From Rugamonas rivuli (lineage in GTDB: Bacteria > Pseudomonadota > Gammaproteobacteria > Burkholderiales > Burkholderiaceae_D): 64,000 nucleotides of DNA. Under the pieces are notes generated by a model that was not told where the DNA came from, ran no database searches, and saw only the letters and a list, made by a program, of their open reading frames with translations. The DNA lies in assembly GCF_009380165.1 (NCBI RefSeq), contig NZ_WHUF01000007.1, positions 186,001 through 250,000 on the forward strand, in the 5' to 3' direction. The number at the start of each line of letters is the position of its first letter. The first letter of the stretch is position 1. Position numbers and translations under genes: made by a program. Shown here piece after piece: positions 54,427 to 62,029 of this stretch.

Positions 54427-55065
54427 ATGAAAAAAATCGTAGTAGTTGATTACGGCATGGGTAATCTGCGCTCGGTTGCGCAGGCCCTGCGCGCCGTCGC
54501 GCCCGAAGCCAATGTGCTGATCTCCGGCGAAGTGGCCGATATCGAAACCGCCGACCGCATCGTGCTGCCCGGCCAGGGCGCCATGCCGGACTGCATGCGC
54601 AGCCTGCGCGAATCCGGCGTGCAGGAAGCGCTGCTGGTGGCCGCGAAGACCAAGCCGCTGATGGGCGTATGCATCGGCGAGCAGATGCTGTTCGATGGCA
54701 GCGAGGAAGGCAATGCCGCCGGCCTCGGCCTGTTGCCGGGCAAGGTGGTGCGCTTCCAGCTGGATGACCAGATGCAGGAAGACGGCTCGCGCTTCAAGGT
54801 GCCGCAGATGGGCTGGAACCAAGTCCATCAAAACGCGTCTCACCCGATGTGGCAGGATATTGCGGACAACAGTTACTTCTATTTCGTGCACAGCTATTTC
54901 GCCCAGCCGGAGCGGGACGAGCACACCGTCGGACAAACTGTCTACGGTGCGGCGTTCAGCTGTGCCGTCGCCCGTGATAATATTTTTGCGACCCAGTTCC
55001 ACCCGGAGAAAAGCGCCGCGGCCGGATTGCAGTTGTATAAAAATTTCGTTCACTGGAACCCTTGA
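54427..55065 (+). CDS. hisH: imidazole glycerol phosphate synthase, glutaminase subunit
   Basis: This 212-residue class I glutamine amidotransferase feeds ammonia to HisF. The catalytic triad is Cys82 (GVCIGEQM), His192 and Glu194 (FHPEKS). DYGMGNLRSV is the N-terminal signature. Confidence 0.96.
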   Translation: MKKIVVVDYGMGNLRSVAQALRAVAPEANVLISGEVADIETADRIVLPGQGAMPDCMRSLRESGVQEALLVAAKTKPLMGVCIGEQMLFDGSEEGNAAGLGLLPGKVVRFQLDDQMQEDGSRFKVPQMGWNQVHQNASHPMWQDIADNSYFYFVHSYFAQPERDEHTVGQTVYGAAFSCAVARDNIFATQFHPEKSAAAGLQLYKNFVHWNP

Positions 55066-55097
55066 TTTCACTTACCCTTTAATCTACTGAAACCATC

Positions 55098-55892
55098 ATG
55101 CTGCTCATTCCTGCCATCGACCTCAAAGACGGTCACTGCGTTCGCTTGAAACAAGGCGATATGGAACTCGCCACCGTATTCTCCGAAGACCCGGCCGACA
55201 TGGCCCTGCATTGGCTGAAGCAAGGCGCGCGCCGCCTGCACTTGGTCGACCTGAACGGCGCCTTCGCCGGCAAGCCGAAGAACGAAGCCGCGGTCAAGGC
55301 CATCCTGCAAGTGGTGCAGGAATACGCGGAAGAAAACGACCTGGACGAAATCCCCGTGCAACTGGGCGGCGGCATCCGCGACCTCGACACCATCGAGCGC
55401 TACCTGGATGCCGGCATCAGCTACGTCATCATCGGCACCGCAGCGGTCAAGGAGCCGGGCTTCCTGCACGACGCCTGCGGCGCCTTCCCCGGCCACATCA
55501 TCGTCGGCCTGGACGCCAAGGACGGCAAGGTCGCCACCGACGGCTGGAGCAAGATGTCCGGCCACGAAGTGATCGACCTGGCCAAGAAGTTCGAAGCCTA
55601 TGGCGTCGAATCGATCATCTACACCGACATCGGCCGCGACGGCATGATGGGCGGCGTGAACATCGAAGCCACGGTCAAGCTGGCGCAGGCGGTCAAGATC
55701 CCGGTCATCGCTTCGGGCGGCCTGCACAACCTGGGCGACGTGGAAGCGCTGTGCGCTGTCCAGGACGAAGGCATCGAAGGCGTGATCTGCGGCCGTTCGA
55801 TTTACGAAGGCACCATCGATCTGGCGTCGGCGCAGTTGCGCGCCGATGAGCTGAGTGGTGACCTGGTCGAAGAAGAAGACACGGAAGAATAA
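55098..55892 (+). CDS. hisA: ProFAR isomerase
   Basis: The 264-residue (beta/alpha)8 isomerase has LIPAIDLKDGHCVRLKQGD with catalytic Asp8 and the second Asp in TDIGRDGMMGG. Its length exceeds the usual 245 residues because of an acidic C-terminal tail (about 250-264, DLVEEEDTEE). The hisF ATG overlaps its TAA by one base. Confidence 0.96.
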   Translation: MLLIPAIDLKDGHCVRLKQGDMELATVFSEDPADMALHWLKQGARRLHLVDLNGAFAGKPKNEAAVKAILQVVQEYAEENDLDEIPVQLGGGIRDLDTIERYLDAGISYVIIGTAAVKEPGFLHDACGAFPGHIIVGLDAKDGKVATDGWSKMSGHEVIDLAKKFEAYGVESIIYTDIGRDGMMGGVNIEATVKLAQAVKIPVIASGGLHNLGDVEALCAVQDEGIEGVICGRSIYEGTIDLASAQLRADELSGDLVEEEDTEE

Positions 55893-56653
55893 TGCTCGCT
55901 AAACGCATCATCCCCTGCCTGGACGTGACCGATGGCCGCGTCGTCAAAGGCGTCAATTTCACCGAGCTGCGCGATGCCGGCGACCCGGTGGAAATCGCCC
56001 GCCGCTACGACGAGCAGGGCGCCGATGAGCTGACCTTCCTCGACATCACTGCCACCAGCGACAACCGTGGCCTGATCCTGGACATCATCGAAGCCGTCGC
56101 TTCGCAGGTGTTCATTCCGCTGACGGTGGGCGGCGGCGTGCGCGAGGTGGCCGATGTGCGCCGCCTGCTCAACGCCGGCGCGGACAAGGTCAGCATGAAC
56201 TCGTCGGCGGTGTCGAATCCGCAGCTGGTGTACGACGCTTCGCAAAAGCACGGCTCGCAGTGCATCGTGGTGGCGATCGACGCCAAGCAGGTCGCGCCCG
56301 GCAAGTGGGAAGTGTTCACCCACGGCGGCCGCAAGGCCACCGGCATCGACGCCATCGAATGGGCGAAGAAAATGGAGCAGATGGGCGCCGGCGAAATCCT
56401 GCTGACCAGCATGGACCGCGACGGCACCAAGTCCGGCTTCGACCTGGGCCTGACGCGCGGCGTGTCCGACGCCATCGGCATCCCGGTGATCGCCTCGGGC
56501 GGCGTCGGCGGCCTGCAAGACCTGGCCGACGGCATCAAGCTGGGCAAGGCGGACGCGGTGCTGGCGGCCAGTATCTTCCACTATGGCCAGCACACGGTGC
56601 AGGAAGCCAAGCGCTTCATGGCGCAACAGGGCATTCCGATGCGCCTGGCGTAG
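55892..56653 (+). CDS. hisF: imidazole glycerol phosphate synthase, cyclase subunit
   Basis: The 253-residue (beta/alpha)8 cyclase has catalytic Asp11 in IPCLDVTDGRVVKGVNF and a second Asp in LLTSMDRDGTKSGFD. With HisH it forms imidazole glycerol phosphate and AICAR. It starts on the last base of hisA. Confidence 0.97.
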   Translation: MLAKRIIPCLDVTDGRVVKGVNFTELRDAGDPVEIARRYDEQGADELTFLDITATSDNRGLILDIIEAVASQVFIPLTVGGGVREVADVRRLLNAGADKVSMNSSAVSNPQLVYDASQKHGSQCIVVAIDAKQVAPGKWEVFTHGGRKATGIDAIEWAKKMEQMGAGEILLTSMDRDGTKSGFDLGLTRGVSDAIGIPVIASGGVGGLQDLADGIKLGKADAVLAASIFHYGQHTVQEAKRFMAQQGIPMRLA

Positions 56654-56677
56654 TTTTTAACCGCATGGAAAAGTAAG

Positions 56678-57139
56678 ATGTCGACCACCGCAAGCGCCTT
56701 GGCCAAGGCTAAATGGCTGAAGAAAATCCAATGGGACGAGCACGGCCTGGTGCCGGTCATCGCCCAGGAAGCGGGCAGCAACGATGTGCTGATGTTCGCC
56801 TGGATGAACCGCGACGCCCTGGCCAAGACGGTTGAGCTGGGCGAGGCCGTCTACTGGAGCCGCTCGCGCAAGAAGCTGTGGCACAAGGGCGAGGAGTCCG
56901 GCCACGTGCAGAAGGTGCTGGAAATCCGCCTCGACTGCGACGAGGACGTGGTGCTGCTGAAGATCGAGCAGGCCGGCGGCATCGCCTGCCACACCGGCCG
57001 CCATTCCTGCTTCTTCCAGAAGTTCGAAGGCGACGCGCTGGAAGGCGACTGGCAGAACACCGAGCCGGTGCTGAAAGACCCGACGGAAATCTACACTCCC
57101 GCCACCGTGGCGAAAACCAAAGCAAAGAAATCGACATGA
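56678..57139 (+). CDS. hisI: phosphoribosyl-AMP cyclohydrolase
   Basis: The 153-residue zinc/magnesium enzyme has RLDCDEDVVLLKIEQ and ACHTGRHSCFF, which hold the metal ligands. HisI and HisE are separate proteins here, as in most betaproteobacteria. Its TGA overlaps the hisE ATG. Confidence 0.95.
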   Translation: MSTTASALAKAKWLKKIQWDEHGLVPVIAQEAGSNDVLMFAWMNRDALAKTVELGEAVYWSRSRKKLWHKGEESGHVQKVLEIRLDCDEDVVLLKIEQAGGIACHTGRHSCFFQKFEGDALEGDWQNTEPVLKDPTEIYTPATVAKTKAKKST

Positions 57140-57474
57140 GCACTATCCTGGACCGCCTGGCCGACATCATCGAATCGCGCAAACTGGCCAACGGAGGCGA
57201 TCCCGCGACGTCCTACACGTCCAAGCTGTTCTCCAAGGGCGATGACGCCATCCTGAAGAAAATCGGCGAGGAAGCCACCGAGACCGTGATGGCCGCCAAG
57301 GATGCGCGCGCCGGCGGCGACAGCGGCAAGGTGCTGTACGAGGTGGCCGACCTGTGGTTCCATACGCTGGTGCTGCTGGCCCAGTTCGATCTGAAGCCGC
57401 AGCAGGTGCTCGACGAGCTGGCGCGCCGCGAAGGCGTTTCCGGCATCGATGAAAAAGCCGCCCGCAAAGAATAA
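57136..57474 (+). CDS. hisE: phosphoribosyl-ATP pyrophosphatase
   Basis: The 112-residue MazG-like pyrophosphohydrolase has KKIGEEATETVMAAKDA and LYEVADLWFHTLVLL, with the Glu/Asp metal ligands. ATG 57136 overlaps the hisI stop (ATGA). It is the last his gene. Confidence 0.95.
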   Translation: MSTILDRLADIIESRKLANGGDPATSYTSKLFSKGDDAILKKIGEEATETVMAAKDARAGGDSGKVLYEVADLWFHTLVLLAQFDLKPQQVLDELARREGVSGIDEKAARKE

Positions 57475-57495
57475 TCCCCCATTTACGGAGTCGTT

Positions 57496-57867
57496 GTGGA
57501 AAACTGCCTGTTTTGCAAAATAGCCGAAAAGAAAATTCCATCGTCCATCGTCTATGAAGACGAGGATTTGCTGGCCTTCAAGGACATCAACCCGGCCGCG
57601 CCGGTGCATTTGCTGGTGATCCCGAAGAAACATTTCGCGACCTTGTCGGATTGCAGCGCCAACGAAGCGCCGCTGCTGGGCAAGATGCTGGCGCTGGCCC
57701 CCCGTCTGGCAGAGGAAGCCGGCTGCGGCGTCGGCTATGATGCGGACGGTTCGCCGACCGGCGGTTACAAGACGCTGATTAACAGTGGACCTAACGGCGG
57801 CCAGGAGGTGTACCATCTACATCTGCACGTGATCGGCGGCCCGCACCCATGGCGCGGACAGCGCTAA
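57496..57867 (+). CDS. hinT: HIT-family purine nucleoside phosphoramidase
   Basis: The 123-residue HIT protein has the active-site HLHLHVIGG near the C-terminus and a zinc-type C-x2-C in CLFCKIAEKK. It hydrolyses AMP-lysine-type phosphoramidates. The GTG start at 57496 is preceded by ACGGAG. hinT after hisE and before tatA is a conserved betaproteobacterial order. Confidence 0.93.
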   Translation: MENCLFCKIAEKKIPSSIVYEDEDLLAFKDINPAAPVHLLVIPKKHFATLSDCSANEAPLLGKMLALAPRLAEEAGCGVGYDADGSPTGGYKTLINSGPNGGQEVYHLHLHVIGGPHPWRGQR

Positions 57868-57991
57868 CACGGCAGCGTTATATCGATAGCTGCATGACAT
57901 CTACATGACACGCGGCGGTTCGCTTATACTGTCGCAGCAGTTCTCGAATCAACGGACAATTGGGGCGCGCGCGCCTTGCAAGGGGAATATG

Positions 57992-58195
57992 ATGGGTTCA
58001 TTCAGTATTTGGCATTGGTTAATCGTTCTGGTCATCGTAATGCTGGTTTTCGGTACCAAAAAGCTGGGCAATATGGGTTCGGACATCGGCAAGGCCGTTA
58101 AAGGCTTCAAGGACGGCGTCAAGGGCGACGACGACAAGCCGGCCGCTCCTGCCGCTCCCGGCACCATCGACGTCGACGCTAAAGAGAAGAAATAA
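57992..58195 (+). CDS. tatA: Tat translocase subunit TatA
   Basis: The 67-residue pore-forming subunit of twin-arginine translocation has the N-terminal membrane helix (SIWHWLIVLVIVMLVFG), the FGTKKLGNMGSDIGKAVKGF amphipathic helix and a charged tail. ATG 57992 is favoured over 57989 because AGGGG at 57981-57985 then has a 6-base spacing. A TATACT at 57925-57930 may be the -10 of the tat operon. Confidence 0.95.
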   Translation: MGSFSIWHWLIVLVIVMLVFGTKKLGNMGSDIGKAVKGFKDGVKGDDDKPAAPAAPGTIDVDAKEKK

Positions 58196-58235
58196 GCTGG
58201 GGGAGCCCATGCTCCCTTCACGCTGAAACTACCTT

Positions 58236-58730
58236 ATGATCGATCTCGGTCTTACCAAACTTGCTGTGATCGGCGTGGTTGCGCTGGTCGTCATCGGTCC
58301 TGAAAAGCTGCCCAAGGTGGCTCGCATGGCCGGGACGCTGTACGGCCGCGCCCAGCGCTATCTGAACGAAGTCAAAACCGAAGTCTCGCGCGAAATCGAA
58401 CTGGAAGAGTTGAAAAACCTCCAGAAGGAAGTGCAGGCGGCGGCGGAAAGCGTGAAGGCGGACGTCGAGAGTTCGATGTCGCAGCACGTGGCCGAGGTGG
58501 AAAACGCCTGGCACGACACGCCGACCATTCACTCGCCGAGCATCAGCCACGTCACCACCGACGACCTGTCGCGCAAGGCGCGCGAATTCCGCCGCAAGAA
58601 GCTGGTGCGTAATTCGGCCATACCCGGATGGTACAAGCAGCGCCACGGCGGCAAGATGCACGTGACTTCCGGCGCCGCGCGCGTGGCGCGCTTCCGTCCC
58701 GGCAGCAACTCCTCTTCTTCGTTCTACTAA
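58236..58730 (+). CDS. tatB: Tat translocase subunit TatB
   Basis: The 164-residue receptor-complex subunit has one N-terminal helix (LGLTKLAVIGVVALVVIGP), the EKLPKVAR hinge, a long amphipathic and coiled part (about 40-90) and a Ser-rich end. Its stop codon directly abuts the tatC ATG. Confidence 0.95.
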   Translation: MIDLGLTKLAVIGVVALVVIGPEKLPKVARMAGTLYGRAQRYLNEVKTEVSREIELEELKNLQKEVQAAAESVKADVESSMSQHVAEVENAWHDTPTIHSPSISHVTTDDLSRKAREFRRKKLVRNSAIPGWYKQRHGGKMHVTSGAARVARFRPGSNSSSSFY

Positions 58731-59486
58731 ATGACTACACCTGAAAAGGGCGAAGAGACCTTTATCTCTCACCTGATCGAGCTGCGCGACCGTCTGGTCA
58801 AGGCGTCGATCGGTATTGCCATTGTTTGTATCGCGCTGATGATCTGGCCTGGTCCGTCGCAGATCTACGATTACATCGCGCGGCCGATGATCGCTTCGCT
58901 GCCGGTCGGCTCGAAGATGATCGCCACCGGCGTGATCTCGCCCTTCCTGGTGCCGATGAAGGTGACGCTGGTCATTTCCATCATCCTGTCGTTGCCGTGG
59001 GTGCTGTACCAGCTGTGGGCCTTCGTGGCGCCAGGTTTGTACGCGCATGAGAAGCGGCTGATTGCGCCACTGGTGATTTCGTCGTCGGTGCTGTTCATGT
59101 CCGGCGTGGCGTTCTGCTACTTCCTGGTGTTCGGGCGCGTGTTCCAGTTCATCTCGGAATTTTCGCCGCAGTCGATTGCGGTGACGCCGGATATCGAGAA
59201 CTATCTCGATTTCGTCATGTCGATGTGTCTGGCGTTTGGCGCGACCTTTGAGGTGCCGGTGGTGGTGGTGATTTTGGTGCGTATGGGTTTGGTGACGGTG
59301 GCCAAGCTGAAAGAGATACGGCCTTACGCCATCGTGGGCGCTTTCGTGATTGCCGCGATCGTTACGCCGCCTGACGCGGTCAGCATGTTCTCGCTGGCGG
59401 TTCCGATGTGTCTGCTGTTCGAGCTGGGCCTGCTGGTAGCGCCGATGTTCGTCCGCATGTCGACGGCGCCGGAAGAGAAGGCCTGA
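58731..59486 (+). CDS. tatC: Tat translocase subunit TatC
   Basis: The 251-residue membrane protein with six helices recognises twin-arginine signal peptides. FISHLIELRDRLVKAS at the N-terminus and FGATFEVPVVVVILVRMGLV are the family signatures. It is the last gene of tatABC. Confidence 0.97.
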   Translation: MTTPEKGEETFISHLIELRDRLVKASIGIAIVCIALMIWPGPSQIYDYIARPMIASLPVGSKMIATGVISPFLVPMKVTLVISIILSLPWVLYQLWAFVAPGLYAHEKRLIAPLVISSSVLFMSGVAFCYFLVFGRVFQFISEFSPQSIAVTPDIENYLDFVMSMCLAFGATFEVPVVVVILVRMGLVTVAKLKEIRPYAIVGAFVIAAIVTPPDAVSMFSLAVPMCLLFELGLLVAPMFVRMSTAPEEKA

Positions 59487-59494
59487 GTTTCTGG

Positions 59495-59845
59495 CTATGG
59501 TAGCCGGCTCAATATTTTGAAGAGCACGCCGAGCGTCACGCCATGTAGCACCAAGGATAGTCCGGTCAGCATGTAAAGTATGTTGAACCGGATATTCATG
59601 TGCGCTTTCAACTCGGCGATCTGCGCTTTCAACGTGTCGATTTGCCCTTGCAGATCGCTGCGTAGTATCTCCAGCCGGGCGATAAGGTCTGTCTTCAGCA
59701 GTAGCATGTCGCCGGGTGTTACCGTGGATTCGGCTAGCGCGTCGCGCAAGGCCAGTGACTGGGCCTCGGCTTGCTGCTGAGGAAGCCCGGCTTCCTCAAG
59801 CTTTCTGGCATATGAAAGAGTGTCGAATTTAATAGGCATGTTCAT
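59495..59845 (-). CDS. DUF1640-like coiled-coil membrane protein
   Basis: The 116-residue protein has the N-terminal KFDTLSYARKLEEAGLPQQQ pattern of DUF1640/CCDC90-like proteins, a coiled coil (about 40-85) and one C-terminal membrane helix (about 89-111). Eukaryotic relatives regulate the mitochondrial calcium uniporter; the bacterial function is unknown. GGGAG lies a few bases before ATG 59845. It is convergent with tatC, 8 bases from its stop. Confidence 0.7.
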   Translation of the reverse strand: MNMPIKFDTLSYARKLEEAGLPQQQAEAQSLALRDALAESTVTPGDMLLLKTDLIARLEILRSDLQGQIDTLKAQIAELKAHMNIRFNILYMLTGLSLVLHGVTLGVLFKILSRLP

Positions 59846-59926
59846 GACCGCTCCCTGATTTAATCGTAGCAGAAACCGGCCCGAATGCGAGCCGGCTCAC
59901 TAGCGTATCGAATCAATGGATGAGTC

Positions 59927-59954
59927 GTTTGCGCGCACTCAAGTGCGCGCAAAC
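59927..59954. terminator. long perfect hairpin after the DUF885 gene
   Basis: The 13-bp stem GTTTGCGCGCACT / AGTGCGCGCAAAC has a 2-base centre. It lies 10 bases beyond the stop of the minus-strand DUF885 gene. No T-run follows on that strand, so the role as a terminator is uncertain. Confidence 0.4.
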
Positions 59955-59964
59955 CCATGCATTT

Positions 59965-61926
59965 TTACTGCGCCATCAAGCCCTTGATCACGCGCACCGG
60001 CGCGCTGCCGTAGCTCAGGAATTGCTCGTGGAATTCCTTCAGGTTGAACTTCGCGCCCAACTGCTGCTTGCGCTGCTCGCGCAATTCCATGATCTCGCTG
60101 TAGCCGCTGAAATAGCTAGTCAGCTGCACCGACGACACCTGCACCCGATGCCACTTTTCCACCGCCTCGCTGCGCGTCTGGAAGGCCTGGCGCGTCAGCA
60201 GATCGATGGCCTGTTCCTCGGTCATGCCCAGCACATGCACGCTGTAATCGAGGATGGTGTTGGTCACGCTGCGCAGGTTCCACTTCGAATACATCAGCCA
60301 CATCTCCGGCGCGTTATCACCGTAGCCCGACTCCAGCATCATGCGCTCGCCATACACCGCCCAGCCCTCCACCATCGCGCCATTGCCGAAGATGGATTTG
60401 ACGATGGACGGCGACTTGTTCGCATACACCAGCTGCGCGTAGTGTCCCGGTATCGCCTCGTGAATATTCAGGATCTGCAGGATCCAGTGGTTGTACTCGC
60501 GCAGGCTGCTCTCGGCCGCCTCCGGCGTCGCGCCGTCGAGCGGCGTCACGTTGTAGTAGGTGCGGTCCTGCGGACGATACGGTCCCGGCGCATCGATGCT
60601 GGCGCCCGCCACACCGGCCTGGTAGGCAGGCGTCGCCCGCACTTCCAGCTGCTTCTTCGGATCCAGCGTCAGCAGGTTGTGGCTGATCACCCAGTCCTGC
60701 AGCACCGGCACCTGGCGGCGGATCTCGGCGAAGAAATCCTCGCGCTTCACATGGCGTTCGGACAGCTTGTCAATCACCTTGCCGATCTTGGCAAAGCGGT
60801 CGGCCGGCTTGACGGCGACGCCCATGGTCTTTTCCCACAGCTCGTCCGAGATGCGGTCCATATTGGCCAGCAGCTCTTCGCGCGCGGCCAAGGCCTTCTG
60901 GTAAGTCTGCTCGGCACTGCTGCCCGACTGGATGTCGAAGGCGAATTTTTTCTCGTACAGCTCTTTGCCCAGACGGAAGCTGCGGCGGCCGTTGGCGTCC
61001 ATCTGCTTGTCCATCTCGGTCAGGAAGGCCACGTAGCTGTCCACCGCCGTCAGTGCCGCATTGACGCGTTGCGTGAACAGCTGCTTCTCCACCGGCGTCA
61101 GGATCGATGCCTGCGCCGCCTTGTCCACCTCGGTCAGCAGCGTCTGCACGCCGGGCGCCTGCGCGATCGCCAGACGTGTGTGCTCGCGCGTCGGATTGAC
61201 GATGTTGGCGCGCGCCGCCTCGTAGTAAGCCGGGATGCCGGCGATGCGCTTGAGCAGCGTGCGCAGGCGCTGCGGCTGGGCCGCGTATTCGGTGTTCAGG
61301 ATCAGGTCGATCGGGCCGGCCACGTTGTAGCTGGCCGGGTTCCACTCGTATTCCTTCAGCGTGGTCAGGCGGAAGCGGTCGCTGTCGAGCTTGTTGATCA
61401 GCAGCGCCAGGTCGGTGCGCTGCTTGGCCGACAGCTGGCTGGCGTTGATCGCGCCGAAGCGCTGCTTCCATTCGTCGATGAAAGCCAGCTCCTTGGCCTG
61501 GCCCGCCTTGTCCGGGATCGACAGCGTGGCGGCGGTATCGTACTTGCCGGCGTAGATCGCGCTTTCCGAATCGATGCGCCACAGCGCGTTGAGGAACTGG
61601 CTGCTCTGGCCATCGAAGGACCGGTCCTGGCGGCGCTCCGGCGTGCCGGACGGCTTCAGCGATGGCGCGGCCACTGCGGCGACCGCAGCGGTGGCGGCGA
61701 CGGCTTTCGCCTTGCCGTGCTTGCCGCTGGATTTGCTGCTGCCCTTGCTGCTCTTGGCCGACTTGGCGCCGCTCTTGGCGTGCGCGGAGTGGCTCGTGTG
61801 CGCGGATTTGCCGCTGCTCTTGCTCTTGGCCGAGGTGCTGGCCGCCTTGTGGTGCGTGGTGGCGCCGGCTGGTGCGACGGCGAGCGTCGTCATCAATACA
61901 GCCAGTGCGATTTTTGTCTTGATCAT
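59965..61926 (-). CDS. DUF885 family protein, probable secreted metallopeptidase-like enzyme
   Basis: The 653-residue protein has a signal peptide (about 1-22, ending APAGA) followed by an unusual Lys/Ser/Ala/Gly/His-rich stretch (about 24-90) of KSGKS-like repeats resembling basic histone tails. The DUF885 domain then follows (about 105-645) with H489-E-A-I-P-G-H495, the zinc-site-like motif of this family, and LRSVTNTILDYSVHVLGMTE. The family is helical and related to M32-like metallopeptidases; the substrate is unknown. The basic linker could bind cell wall polyanions (inference). Confidence 0.85.
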   Translation of the reverse strand: MIKTKIALAVLMTTLAVAPAGATTHHKAASTSAKSKSSGKSAHTSHSAHAKSGAKSAKSSKGSSKSSGKHGKAKAVAATAAVAAVAAPSLKPSGTPERRQDRSFDGQSSQFLNALWRIDSESAIYAGKYDTAATLSIPDKAGQAKELAFIDEWKQRFGAINASQLSAKQRTDLALLINKLDSDRFRLTTLKEYEWNPASYNVAGPIDLILNTEYAAQPQRLRTLLKRIAGIPAYYEAARANIVNPTREHTRLAIAQAPGVQTLLTEVDKAAQASILTPVEKQLFTQRVNAALTAVDSYVAFLTEMDKQMDANGRRSFRLGKELYEKKFAFDIQSGSSAEQTYQKALAAREELLANMDRISDELWEKTMGVAVKPADRFAKIGKVIDKLSERHVKREDFFAEIRRQVPVLQDWVISHNLLTLDPKKQLEVRATPAYQAGVAGASIDAPGPYRPQDRTYYNVTPLDGATPEAAESSLREYNHWILQILNIHEAIPGHYAQLVYANKSPSIVKSIFGNGAMVEGWAVYGERMMLESGYGDNAPEMWLMYSKWNLRSVTNTILDYSVHVLGMTEEQAIDLLTRQAFQTRSEAVEKWHRVQVSSVQLTSYFSGYSEIMELREQRKQQLGAKFNLKEFHEQFLSYGSAPVRVIKGLMAQ

Positions 61927-62029
61927 CTTGAACAGCCTTGTCGATATGGTGGCCGGGCGTGCCGGGCCGAAGCGGAGGAGATTATCACTAATCGGCCCGT
62001 TTGAGAGCCTCCGGTTTGTAACTGGACGG

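Noticed and set aside
57901..57930. Promoter of tatABC at TATACT
   Set aside because: The -10 is good, but no -35 match lies at 16-18 bp, so it is only mentioned under tatA.
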